Assembly: GCA_001769855.1 (NCBI GenBank)
Contig: MEPP01000032.1
Span: 1-64,000 of the forward strand
Direction: 5' to 3'
Origin: Bdellovibrionales bacterium GWA2_49_15
GTDB taxonomy: Bacteria; Bdellovibrionota; Bacteriovoracia; Bacteriovoracales; Bacteriovoracaceae
Length of the DNA: 64,000 bases
A program made the position numbers and the translations under genes. Positions within the stretch are counted from its first letter, which is position 1. Each line of letters starts with the position of its first letter. The notes under the pieces are model-generated. The model had not been told where the DNA came from. It saw only the letters and a list, made by a program, of their open reading frames with translations, and did no database searches. Shown here piece by piece: positions 7,179 through 15,353 of the stretch.

Positions 7179-8823
7179 AATACATCATGCCTGTCATGAC
7201 ATTGTTGGTCTCATTACTTTCGCGCACAAAGTTATCCGGATCGAGAGTAATCGTCGTAAGACATGTCAGACCACGCCCGGGAATTTCATCCCCAAAAAGT
7301 CCCAGACCAAAGAGGTCCATGTTCGGTGTCAGAGTCAAAAAACGACTATAAGCTGTCTGACCACATCGCTCGACCTTCATACGCACCTGGGGCGTCTGTT
7401 CGAGATAGCGTGGCATCAGGTATGAAACGGTGAGCGTGACATAGGAAGGCTCGCGCTGTATCCAGAGAGTCTGCATTAAGAGATCGGGATAGGCCGGAGC
7501 TTGTGGGCCAGGAATAAGAAGAGAACTCAACTCAAAAACATTGTTCTGTTCATTGGCTTCGCTAATCAAATTTTGCGGATCGAGCGTAAAGCGCGTCGGA
7601 CAATTCTGCCCCAGGCCCGGCAACTTTGAGACCGGGATTGAAAATTGCACAAAATCCCCCAGCGGAACCTGCCAGGCATCGGAGAGGGCCGAGTCACCAC
7701 ACCGTTCAACCGTAAAGCGAAAGCGTAGACCGTTTCCGAGACTAAGGTGGGGGCCGTGATTTCTCACTCGCACCGTCAGATAGGTCCCGTTCATAATGAG
7801 ATAGGCCTGGTCCATTTCCAAATCCGGCATCTGATCTGCACTTTCTCCTGGAAGTGGATTTAAAATATGGGGAATCTCCAGCCAGTTGTCTTGGCGATAC
7901 GATTCAAAAAGCTCATAGCTGTGATCCAAAAGAACAGCAAAGCGATATTCTTTTCCTCTGAAGGAGGCAAATTCCAAAGGAATGGGGGCGCGCATCTCTT
8001 TTATCCCTGTATCCCCGGGAATACTGATTCCGCGAATAATATGGACGGCATCATACTGATCGGCAGCGCGATTCTCAATCTGGTATTCGAGCTTTTCTCC
8101 CACCCAGACGCCAATGGAAAAGGTCTTCCCTTGAAAATATTGGCCGGGCAATTTTGTGAACTGATAGCTCAAGGTCATGATCTCACCTTCAAAGTTTAAG
8201 GACACGGCCTTGAACTCGGGTAAGACTAAATAGGGAATGGCAAGGGAGGTGGTAAGCTGATTATTATTTTCAAGCGATTCTATTATTTCCGCGTTCAAAT
8301 CCAAGCGCAGGGTGAATTGCGAAGTTGTTCCCGTTGGGCGACCGATACTGTCAATATGGAACTTAATTTCTCTTTGCTCGCCGGGATCAAGAGTTTCACC
8401 AATTTCCTGGCGGGAACTCTGCCCCCCATTTTTGCTCAGCTCAACCACAAATGAATGATTCACCACTCCCGCGCCTTGATTGAGAAAGACACCTTTCACA
8501 TAGGGTTCCTCATAACTCATTGAGAGACATCTCAGGTCGGGGACTTGCACTGGCACGGGCGGAACCGGGGTCGGTGGTGGTGCCACTATAATAACTGGGA
8601 CAGGTGTAGCAACGGGAACCGGTTCAACCTCAACGACCGGTTCTTCGACGGGCGGAAGAAGAGGTGCGATGGGCTCAACTCCACCGACAGGAGGAGGTGA
8701 AGGCGGCGCTGGCGAATCAACGATGACGTCATCACTTGGCTTAGGTAACTCACCTTCAGGCGTGCATGCTGCCAGCAGAAGAAAAATCAAAAGGGCCAAA
8801 AATATATTGATCCGATAAGACAT
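7171..8823 (-). CDS. CARDB-repeat lipoprotein
   Basis: 550 residues. The ATG with AAGGAGG upstream gives 'MSYRINIFLALLIFLLLAAC', ending in lipobox LAAC. A Pro/Val-rich, PxP-rich linker follows (about 24-95). The rest is about four beta-sandwich repeats of CARDB type. Telltale pieces recur: 'PDLRCLSMSYEEPYVKGVFLNQG' shortened versions such as 'PDLEMDQAY' and 'PDLLMQTLW', and the ends 'FTLRLDLNAEIIESLENNN', 'FTLDPQNLISEANEQNN' and 'ITLDPDNFVRESNETNN'. CARDB domains are cell-adhesion-like modules. A surface or periplasmic binding role is inferred. Its 3' end contains the -35 of the XRE operon promoter. Confidence 0.85.
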   Translation of the reverse strand: MSYRINIFLALLIFLLLAACTPEGELPKPSDDVIVDSPAPPSPPPVGGVEPIAPLLPPVEEPVVEVEPVPVATPVPVIIVAPPPTPVPPVPVQVPDLRCLSMSYEEPYVKGVFLNQGAGVVNHSFVVELSKNGGQSSRQEIGETLDPGEQREIKFHIDSIGRPTGTTSQFTLRLDLNAEIIESLENNNQLTTSLAIPYLVLPEFKAVSLNFEGEIMTLSYQFTKLPGQYFQGKTFSIGVWVGEKLEYQIENRAADQYDAVHIIRGISIPGDTGIKEMRAPIPLEFASFRGKEYRFAVLLDHSYELFESYRQDNWLEIPHILNPLPGESADQMPDLEMDQAYLIMNGTYLTVRVRNHGPHLSLGNGLRFRFTVERCGDSALSDAWQVPLGDFVQFSIPVSKLPGLGQNCPTRFTLDPQNLISEANEQNNVFELSSLLIPGPQAPAYPDLLMQTLWIQREPSYVTLTVSYLMPRYLEQTPQVRMKVERCGQTAYSRFLTLTPNMDLFGLGLFGDEIPGRGLTCLTTITLDPDNFVRESNETNNVMTGMMYFY

Positions 8824-8985
8824 GGTACACCTCCTTGGCATACAGTTCTGGTGGGACAGACCGACAGGCCCATTCCTTCAAGATCAATGCCGCTTAATTT
8901 CGTTTTAAGTATTTGAAAGGAGGAAATGAAAATGTCAAAAGATTAGACACCCGTAAGCACATCGCGATTTTGGTCAAGGTTGAAC

Positions 8986-9123
8986 TCACCTGCGCCGGCG
9001 CGGGTAGAAAAGCAAACTCAGGGGATTCCAACGGCGATCAAAAAAGCACTGTGGGCCCAAGCGGAAGCACGGTGCCAGCATCCCGGCTGCCACGCCCATC
9101 ACGCCCGGGGGCATTTCTCCTGA
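8986..9123 (+). pseudogene. Relic of an HNH endonuclease (C-terminal fragment with the active site deleted)
   Basis: An open frame reads 'VEKQTQGIPTAIKKALWAQ', then 'RCQHPGC', then 'HAHHARGHFS' and stop. It is close at DNA and protein level to the C-terminus of the HNH gene near 49 kb. Against that copy it lacks an in-frame block of 29 residues (87 bases) between 'PGC' and 'HAHH', which removes the whole His-Asn-His core. No N-terminal part or start codon remains. The similarity continues past the stop ('TTCAACT.TTTTGATAAA'). It is a dead copy of a dispersed gene family. Confidence 0.85.
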
Positions 9124-9155
9124 CGACATTCAACTTTTTTGATAAAGACTGCGGA

Positions 9156-9530
9156 CTATGGAAAAATGACCTGACCCAGGCCCAGGATCAAGGCCAAGGC
9201 GGCCGGCGCGGCCTGAATAAAAAGAATTTTTTTACCAACGGTGAAGCCCCCATAGATTCCTGCAATCAGCACACAGGAAAGAAAAAAGACCTTCAGTTGA
9301 AAGGCAATTTCAGCGGAGGGAGAACATAAACTAAAAATCAAACCAGCACTCAAAAAACCATTATAAAGCCCCTGGTTGGCCGCCAGGACCTTCGTCATCC
9401 TGGCCTTTTCCAAAGTATTACCGAAAATTTTAAGTCCCTTGGGAGTGGTCCAAAGAAACATCTCCAAAAGTAAAAAATAAAGGTGTAAAAATGCAATAAG
9501 GCCTGTTAGCAAGTTAATCACGATGTTCAT
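9156..9530 (-). CDS. DUF1304 family integral membrane protein
   Basis: 124 residues with four hydrophobic helices. The pattern 'NLLTGLIAFLHLYFLLLEMFLW', then 'ANQGLYNGFLSAGLIF', then 'VLIAGIYGGFTV' is characteristic of the DUF1304 (YqjZ-like) family. Members are small inner-membrane proteins of unknown function. It has the usual family length, so it looks intact. The gene is convergent with the HNH relic and has no obvious operon partner. Confidence 0.85.
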   Translation of the reverse strand: MNIVINLLTGLIAFLHLYFLLLEMFLWTTPKGLKIFGNTLEKARMTKVLAANQGLYNGFLSAGLIFSLCSPSAEIAFQLKVFFLSCVLIAGIYGGFTVGKKILFIQAAPAALALILGLGQVIFP

Positions 9531-9615
9531 TGAAAATGATTCTGGCCTACCGGCTGGACCTTTGTCACATCTTGTCGCATAATTGACTCAACAAACATTT
9601 TTCAAGGAGTACGTG

Positions 9616-9705
9616 ATGGTTTGCAAAACGAAAGGCGGCTGCGGGACGATGACGAAGAAAGTGGTTAAGAAAAAAGCTGCAAAAAAAGTTACCAAGAAAA
9701 AATAA
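9616..9705 (+). CDS. Lysine-rich mini-protein (29 aa)
   Basis: ATG is preceded by CAAGGAG at good spacing. The product starts MVCKTKGGCGTMTKK and ends in a lysine run with Ala/Val/Thr (VVKKKAAKKVTKKK-like), resembling the basic tails of histone H1-like or AlgP-type proteins. Two cysteines sit in a Gly-rich N-terminus (CKTKGGC). A long hairpin follows, so the unit has its own regulatory parts. The basic tail suggests nucleic-acid or polyanion contact; that is inference. Such short proteins are easily missed by gene callers. Confidence 0.65.
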   Translation: MVCKTKGGCGTMTKKVVKKKAAKKVTKKK

Positions 9706-9716
9706 CTTTTGACCCA

Positions 9717-9762
9717 TTTTAATTGGTGGGGATATCGGCTTGATTTTCCCCACCAATTAAAA
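9717..9762. terminator. Long hairpin between convergent genes
   Basis: Perfect 15-bp arms TTTTAATTGGTGGGG / CCCCACCAATTAAAA with a 16-base loop, between the Lys-rich mini-gene and the convergent carbonic anhydrase. There is no U-tract after the stem on either strand, so it is a hairpin-type transcript end or stabiliser rather than a textbook intrinsic terminator. Confidence 0.6.
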
Positions 9763-9764
9763 GC

Positions 9765-10574
9765 TTATGGTGTATGATGCTTTGTCGCTATCTCGTGAAC
9801 GACCGGTGCGACAGGGTTGTTAAAAAAGGTCACCTGACCGTCATCAAGATCATACTTCGCCTGCACAATTCTGACTTTCCCGATTTTAACTTCCTCGGCA
9901 ATGATCTTTGAACGTCGGCGTAAATTTGTCGCCACCAAGCGAACGTTCTCATCAATCGCCTCTTCCACAAATTCGGCGTCCTTTTTGTTAGAACTTCTTC
10001 GAACCGTCGCCACGGCAGGCGAAATCTGGGATAAGATAGCGCTGATGTTATCAAACCCATGCTCGGCCGAAGCATGCCCTTCTTTGCGCTCACTATTCTC
10101 GTATCCTCTAGATTCTTTGGATTCCTTACTTTCCTTAACCTTAACCTTCAGCTGACAGGCAGCGGTAACTGCGCCACATTTTTCGTGCCCGAGCACAACA
10201 ATTAATGAGGTCTTCAGATGTTCGACAGCGTATTCGATGCTTCCCAAAATAATAGGATCGACCACATTGCCCGCCACTCTGATCACAAAAAGTTCCCCCA
10301 AGGTCTTGTCAAAGATAATTTCCGGAGGAACACGCGAGTCTGAGCATGACAGAATAATGGCAAAAGGTTTTTGTCCCTTGGCCAATTCAGTGCGGAGCTG
10401 CGCCGTCGACTCATGACAGGTGTTCATCTTTGATTCGACATAGCGTTTATTGCCATCGATCAACTGTTTTAAGGCCTCATCATGCATGGCCCCAAGGGCC
10501 TCTTCGGCGGTTCTTGGGGTCGCATTCGCCCCAACTGACAAAGCTAGCAAGAAAACAGAAAGAAGCATCTTCAT
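9765..10574 (-). CDS. Periplasmic beta-class carbonic anhydrase
   Basis: Catalyses CO2 + H2O to bicarbonate and proton. The 269-residue product starts with a signal peptide ('MLLSVFLLALSVGANA'), so it acts in the periplasm. Zinc ligands and catalytic residues are present: C77, D79 and R81 in 'LSCSDSRVPPE', and H130 and C133 in 'VLGHEKCGAVTAA'. A hydrophilic insert after the zinc site contains KESKESKES repeats not seen in typical enzymes. Export could help supply bicarbonate or manage pH at the envelope. The gene is monocistronic. Confidence 0.93.
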   Translation of the reverse strand: MKMLLSVFLLALSVGANATPRTAEEALGAMHDEALKQLIDGNKRYVESKMNTCHESTAQLRTELAKGQKPFAIILSCSDSRVPPEIIFDKTLGELFVIRVAGNVVDPIILGSIEYAVEHLKTSLIVVLGHEKCGAVTAACQLKVKVKESKESKESRGYENSERKEGHASAEHGFDNISAILSQISPAVATVRRSSNKKDAEFVEEAIDENVRLVATNLRRRSKIIAEEVKIGKVRIVQAKYDLDDGQVTFFNNPVAPVVHEIATKHHTP

Positions 10575-10803
10575 ATAAATCCTTTCGTAGATTGATTGAT
10601 CTTTAGCTTAAAAGCGTTTTAAACCAAATGGTATGGGTATTTTTACCTAGAATTTAATTTCCCAAATTATTTTATAAGTCATTAATTTTATACTTCAGAG
10701 TGGGTGTTCCGGGTTGTCAATCAAATCATTCCGTCTTAGACTTTTATCGTTTCAGAGGAAGATAATTCAAGACCGGGAACGCCGGTCGATCACAGGAGTG
10801 ATA

Positions 10804-12384
10804 GTGCAAACCGAGATCACCTTAAAGAGATGGACGAAATACTTCGCTGTCATGACGGCATCCCTTGGGCTGGTTGGTATTTTAGGGTGGAAGTACGGTT
10901 GTCTTTTTTTATCGAGTTTAAAATCGTCTTGTATTCCCATGGCACCATTGACGGCGGTTCTCTTTATGCTGTCAGGCCCATTGTTATATGCCTTCACCCT
11001 GGAGCGTTTACCTAAATCCGCAAGGGTCAGTGCCATCCTAGTTTCGACATTAATCGGATTTATCGGACTCATGATCACAATGAGTTTTATCTTCCACCTT
11101 AACTTTCCTCTGGAGTTCCATCTCTTTCCCTCCAATGAACAATTCGGAGATGTCCCCGCCAATCGCATGTCACCGGTCACGGCCCTGGGATTTTTGCTGG
11201 CCGGCCTTGCCTTTTTGTTTTTAATTTATGCTCGGGAAAAAAGGCTTTTTTCAAAAACCCTGACCACTCTGGGCGCCGCCATTATGATTTTAGGCTTGGC
11301 CTTCGGCTTAAGTTACCTGAGACCTGTGCCCTTTCTTTACGGCACGGCCATCATTCCTATGGCGCTCCCCACGGTTCTGGCCTTTTGTTGCCTGGGCCTA
11401 GGGTTTATTATGACCGCCGGTCCTGATAGCTATCTTCTTCGCCCCATGGTTGGCATGAATGTGCGGGCGAGGCTGTTGCGAATTGCCGTGCCCCTCGCCA
11501 CCACTATTGGCATCATCCATGTATGTCTAAATGCCATCCCAGCGCTAGGATTTGAAGAGGTCCAGAAGGCCGTCTGGGTGGACCTGCTCTTTATTCCCGT
11601 GATGGTTATCTGTGTTTTCTTCGTGGCCAAATGGATCGGAGGAATTCTCGATCAAGAGGTTGCCCTTCGCCAGGAGGTCGAGACCGAGCTGAAAAGATAC
11701 GCCGAAGAGATTATCGATGCCCAGGAAACAGAGCGCCTGCGCATTGCCAAGGAAATTCACGAGGGTGTCATTCAAGATTTAGGCGTTATTGTGCATCTCC
11801 TACGCGATTCGAGTCGGACTAATCCTTCTGTCTCACCGATGGTAGGCTCGCTCATGACGGCGATTGATGAGGTTCGCAGGATTACCCATAACTTACGCCC
11901 CAGTATCCTGGATGATCTCGGGCTTGCCATCTCGCTCCGGTCACTTTGTGATGACTTGCAGGCCAGAACGAAGATAGAAATCGATCAGAACATTGCGGAA
12001 AATCTCAGCCGATTTGCGGCCCCTCTCGAACTTGCCATCTTTCGGATCGCCCAGGAGGCCTTAAGTAATATTGAAAAACATTCGGGCGCAACCAAGGTAA
12101 GATTAAATTATTTTCTGCGCGGTTTGGAATTGCAGTTGGAAATCATCGACAACGGCATCGGATTTTGCCAAAAAACGGAAGAGCACGCCCGCCGAATTAT
12201 GAAGCTGAGATCGGGGCTTGGGTTACAGCATATTAAGGAACGTGCCACCGCCATTGGCGGTCGCGTTTCGGTTGAGACACTTCCAGGCCAAGGCACCAAA
12301 ATTGTCGTGGGAGTCTCGATTATGGCACCAGAGCAAAAGGGAGCTAGTGAAGATGCAAGAAGCTATTCAGGTATTCTTAGTTGA
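10804..12384 (+). CDS. Membrane-bound NarL-family sensor histidine kinase
   Basis: I choose a GTG start preceded by AGGAG with five-base spacing (526 residues); an upstream TTG in frame would add 30 residues. The N-terminal half has about eight transmembrane helices, like a MASE-type integral sensor, with no extracytoplasmic domain. A short coiled linker leads to the HisKA_3 dimerisation domain with 'AKEIHEGVIQDLGVIVHLL' (phospho-His about 319). A HATPase_c domain follows ('AQEALSNIEKHS', 'IDNGIGF', 'GLGLQHIKERA'). Its 3' end overlaps the NarL-type regulator by 32 bases, so the two form a two-component system. The signal is unknown. Confidence 0.88.
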   Translation: MQTEITLKRWTKYFAVMTASLGLVGILGWKYGCLFLSSLKSSCIPMAPLTAVLFMLSGPLLYAFTLERLPKSARVSAILVSTLIGFIGLMITMSFIFHLNFPLEFHLFPSNEQFGDVPANRMSPVTALGFLLAGLAFLFLIYAREKRLFSKTLTTLGAAIMILGLAFGLSYLRPVPFLYGTAIIPMALPTVLAFCCLGLGFIMTAGPDSYLLRPMVGMNVRARLLRIAVPLATTIGIIHVCLNAIPALGFEEVQKAVWVDLLFIPVMVICVFFVAKWIGGILDQEVALRQEVETELKRYAEEIIDAQETERLRIAKEIHEGVIQDLGVIVHLLRDSSRTNPSVSPMVGSLMTAIDEVRRITHNLRPSILDDLGLAISLRSLCDDLQARTKIEIDQNIAENLSRFAAPLELAIFRIAQEALSNIEKHSGATKVRLNYFLRGLELQLEIIDNGIGFCQKTEEHARRIMKLRSGLGLQHIKERATAIGGRVSVETLPGQGTKIVVGVSIMAPEQKGASEDARSYSGILS

Positions 12385-12967
12385 TGATCATCCGGTTTTT
12401 CGCGAAGGCATAAAGGCCCGACTGGAAAATGAAGCAGACTTCAAAGTCGTGGGCGAGGCCGGCGACGGAGCTGAGGCCCTAAGCAAGATGGCGACCCTCA
12501 CGCCGGACGTTATGCTTCTTGATATTGGCTTACCCACCATGAACGGGTTGGAGGTCGCCAAATTTGCACGCGCCAATTACCCTCGTACAGAGATCTTGGT
12601 TCTCACCATGCACAATCGGCCCGAGTACGCCCAGCGCTTCCTTCAGCTAGGGGTCAAGGGTTTTGTGATTAAAGACTCCCCCGCCGAGCTCCTAAGTTTG
12701 GCCATCCGTCAAGTTGCCAAAGGTGAGCACTATATTGATGAAAGAATGAATGCCCCTCACCCAAAGTTAGAAACCGAAGAGCTTTCTAAACGGGAGCAGG
12801 AAATTTTGCAAATGCTTGGCCAGTGTTCGCGCAACAAAGACATTGCCGCCAAGCTCGGGATTAGTGTCCGAACGGTCGAAGGACACCGCAGACTCATTAT
12901 GAAAAAAATGAACTTTGAAAATATTCATGCCCTCATCCGCTATGTCTTTGAAGTCAAAAAGAACTAA
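12353..12967 (+). CDS. NarL/FixJ-type response regulator
   Basis: 204 residues: a receiver domain (D11/D12, phosphoacceptor D57 in 'VMLLDIGLPTMNG', T85, K107) and a C-terminal LuxR-type helix-turn-helix ('LSKREQEILQMLGQCSRNK', 'KLGISVRTVEGHRRLIMKK'). The start lies inside the 3' end of the kinase gene, which couples their translation. It should be phosphorylated by that kinase and bind DNA as a dimer. The targets are not evident; neighbouring genes are single units. Confidence 0.92.
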   Translation: MQEAIQVFLVDDHPVFREGIKARLENEADFKVVGEAGDGAEALSKMATLTPDVMLLDIGLPTMNGLEVAKFARANYPRTEILVLTMHNRPEYAQRFLQLGVKGFVIKDSPAELLSLAIRQVAKGEHYIDERMNAPHPKLETEELSKREQEILQMLGQCSRNKDIAAKLGISVRTVEGHRRLIMKKMNFENIHALIRYVFEVKKN

Positions 12968-13071
12968 ACCACTCTAGAAAAAACAGGTAGTTCCCCTCAT
13001 TGAATTCGCTTTAGAATCTCCAACAATTGAGTGTCACGTGCGCAGCCACCCTCAAACAAGGAGTAGTGAGA

Positions 13072-13131
13072 GTGGAGGAGACAAGCAACATCTCCAAGAC
13101 GCGGACCAAGGCGGAACTGATGAAGTTTTAG
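13072..13131 (+). CDS. Possible micro-ORF (19 aa) or small RNA upstream of a terminator
   Basis: A GTG preceded by AAGGAG with eight-base spacing opens a 19-residue frame (MEETSNISKTRTKAELMKF). It ends just before a strong intrinsic terminator, giving a short self-contained transcription unit between the response-regulator gene and the GH57 gene. It could encode a peptide or be a small RNA whose SD-like sequence is coincidental. Coding status is unproven. Confidence 0.3.
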   Translation: MEETSNISKTRTKAELMKF

Positions 13132-13142
13132 TTCTACACCCG

Positions 13143-13176
13143 GCCCCCACTTATCCATCTAAGTGGGGGCTTCTTT
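13143..13176 (+). terminator. Intrinsic terminator
   Basis: A 10-bp perfect stem GCCCCCACTT/AAGTGGGGGC with an 8-base loop, followed by TTCTTT. It ends transcription from the response regulator or the micro-ORF before the GH57-like gene. Confidence 0.85.
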
Positions 13177-13226
13177 ACTCCGCAAAAAGATTTTACATCA
13201 ATCAATTTGAGGAGTAATTTTTCTGT

Positions 13227-15332
13227 ATGAAAAAAAATCCATACATGAAATATTTTGTCCTCACTCTCTCCACCTGCTGGTTGGCGTGGCAGTCTTTTGC
13301 CGCCTCCAATGTTTATCTCACCTACCACTGGCATCTCCATCAGCCCATCTACTGGCCCGAGAAACATCCCACGCTGGAACGGGTACAATTCGCCGCTGAT
13401 TCTTACGATATCAAAACCTCGGGCGGAGGTTTTTTTCCCGGCAGCTCAGTCCCCCATCCCCAAAACAATCTGGCCACCGGTGACATCGGGTCCTATGATC
13501 CGGTTTTTTCCATTGATGATCGCATTCAGGTCTATCAATGGGGCGGGCGAGATTCTCTTCGCCATCTTTTAAATTTTCCCAACGGTGGAGCGTCGATTTC
13601 TTATACCGGCTCACTCATGGACAACATCAATAGCTGGGGGAAAGACTCGCGCATGGGCTATAATTCCGAGTGGCGCAATGGTTACCGGGAAGCCAGTCAC
13701 TGGAAAACCAGCGCCGGCCATCCCCGCGCCGACATGGTGGGCATCACCTACCATCACGCCCTGGCGCCGCTCATTCCCAAGAGTGCCTTTCGAAAGGAAC
13801 TGAAACTCTTTCGCCGCGCGGCCCTGGCAAACTGGGCCAGCGAAAGCAAAGGCTTCTTTCCCGCCGAGGTGGCCTTCTCCCCGACTCTGATTCCCATTCT
13901 GCGGGAGCAGGGATTCGAGTGGACGATTGTGGCCAACGGCCATCTGGCGCGCACCACCAGCAACTATCTCTCACCCGAAGTTGCACCGTCGCCCTCAACC
14001 TCCACCTGGAATACCCTCCCTCCCAATCGCGCTGATCTTTTAAATCCGCCCGTCCCCGCCGGACAGTGGTGGTCAGGCTCCATTGATGGAAGAGGGGCCA
14101 AGGTTCCGGCACCCTTTGCGTACCTTCCCCACAAAGTTGAGTACGTCGATCCCGCCAGCGGAAAATCTGAGCGAATAACCGTGGTTCCGATGGATGAGGT
14201 TTTGAGCTACCAAAACGGCTACGGCACCATGGGCACGGATACGATTGACCAAAAAATCGCGCCGTATAGCAACCCCGCCCGACCGAGCCTGGTGCTGTTC
14301 GCCCACGATGGCGACAACGCCTGGGGCGGTGGCAACTCTTACTATCATGAATCGGTCCCCGGCCTGGCCAATCAGGCGATCCAGAAAGGCCATCAGATGA
14401 CCACCATCCAGCAGTTTCTCCAGGATTATCCCGTGCCGGAATCCGATGTGGTGCACTTAGAAGAAGGCGGTTGGGTTAATCCGGAGGGTGACTGGGGAGA
14501 TCCGCAGTTTGTGAAATGGCTTTATCCTCCCGCGCGCTCACCCCGCGATCCCGGCTATGATCCCAAGGACCCGCGCACCCGAATCGATATTGAAAACGGC
14601 TTCTCCAGCTCGTGGCGATCCTGGGCGGTGGTGACGGCGGGAGCGAATCTGTGTGAGACCAGCGAGCAAATTCGGGGAGAGAATAATTCTGACGTGGAAA
14701 AGGCCTGGCATTTTTACCTGGCCGGCCTGGATAGCGGATTTTTGTATTACGGTGATTCCCTGGATGATGAGGTTAAGCAATCGTTGGCCCTCAATCAGGC
14801 CATGCCCTACATCCAACGCGCCATCGGCGACGGGGCCGATGATCACACCGGACCGACCATCTTTCACCCGCAGCGCTGGCCTTACAATCCGGGCGGCATG
14901 GGCTGGGGTGTGACCACAGGTTATCGCCCGGTGGGCTTTAACGGGGCCCCCGCCTACTCAAAAGATTTTTATGTCTGGACTTTTGTCTATGATGTCTCCC
15001 AGGTGCGCGACGTGGTCGTGAAATATCGGGTGAGCAAGACCGGTGTGAATTCTTTAACTGATCATGATAATGAAACTTATAAAGGCGGCGCCTCGGTCGG
15101 GCCTTGGATTTCTGTGGCCATGAATCGTCGGGTCATCGACCCAAAATTTGCTGGCAATCCTCCGAGCGGAAACCTCAATTATTTTATTCTTCCCAACGTC
15201 CTGGCCGATCACTACTGGGCCAAAATTCAGGGTTACGATCAGGTCCTTATCGACTACTATGTTGAGGCCAGCGATTCCAAAGGCAATCTCTCCCGCTCCG
15301 AAATTTATCATGTGTGGGTCGGCGCCAAATAA
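13227..15332 (+). CDS. Secreted GH57-like glycoside hydrolase
   Basis: A 701-residue exported enzyme of the alpha-glucan-acting GH57 type. After the signal peptide (a Met at codon 7 is an alternative start) comes 'TYHWHLHQPIYWP' (32-44), the family motif I HQP. 'GFFPAEVAFSP' (209-219) carries the candidate nucleophile E214, and 'LFAHDGDNAWGGG' (357-369) holds acidic D361/D363 in the place of the acid/base motif. A ~300-residue C-terminal part is probably a beta-rich accessory region. The likely substrate is starch or glycogen-like glucan, but GH57 specificities vary. The lipoprotein gene follows after 21 bases, suggesting an operon. Confidence 0.82.
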   Translation: MKKNPYMKYFVLTLSTCWLAWQSFAASNVYLTYHWHLHQPIYWPEKHPTLERVQFAADSYDIKTSGGGFFPGSSVPHPQNNLATGDIGSYDPVFSIDDRIQVYQWGGRDSLRHLLNFPNGGASISYTGSLMDNINSWGKDSRMGYNSEWRNGYREASHWKTSAGHPRADMVGITYHHALAPLIPKSAFRKELKLFRRAALANWASESKGFFPAEVAFSPTLIPILREQGFEWTIVANGHLARTTSNYLSPEVAPSPSTSTWNTLPPNRADLLNPPVPAGQWWSGSIDGRGAKVPAPFAYLPHKVEYVDPASGKSERITVVPMDEVLSYQNGYGTMGTDTIDQKIAPYSNPARPSLVLFAHDGDNAWGGGNSYYHESVPGLANQAIQKGHQMTTIQQFLQDYPVPESDVVHLEEGGWVNPEGDWGDPQFVKWLYPPARSPRDPGYDPKDPRTRIDIENGFSSSWRSWAVVTAGANLCETSEQIRGENNSDVEKAWHFYLAGLDSGFLYYGDSLDDEVKQSLALNQAMPYIQRAIGDGADDHTGPTIFHPQRWPYNPGGMGWGVTTGYRPVGFNGAPAYSKDFYVWTFVYDVSQVRDVVVKYRVSKTGVNSLTDHDNETYKGGASVGPWISVAMNRRVIDPKFAGNPPSGNLNYFILPNVLADHYWAKIQGYDQVLIDYYVEASDSKGNLSRSEIYHVWVGAK

Positions 15333-15353
15333 ACGAGCTGGCCCGGAGAAATC

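Noticed and set aside
8913..9329. 138-codon plus-strand ORF over the HNH relic
   Set aside because: It is the wrong frame of the HNH-like DNA; the homologous frame is the one ending HAHHARGHFS.
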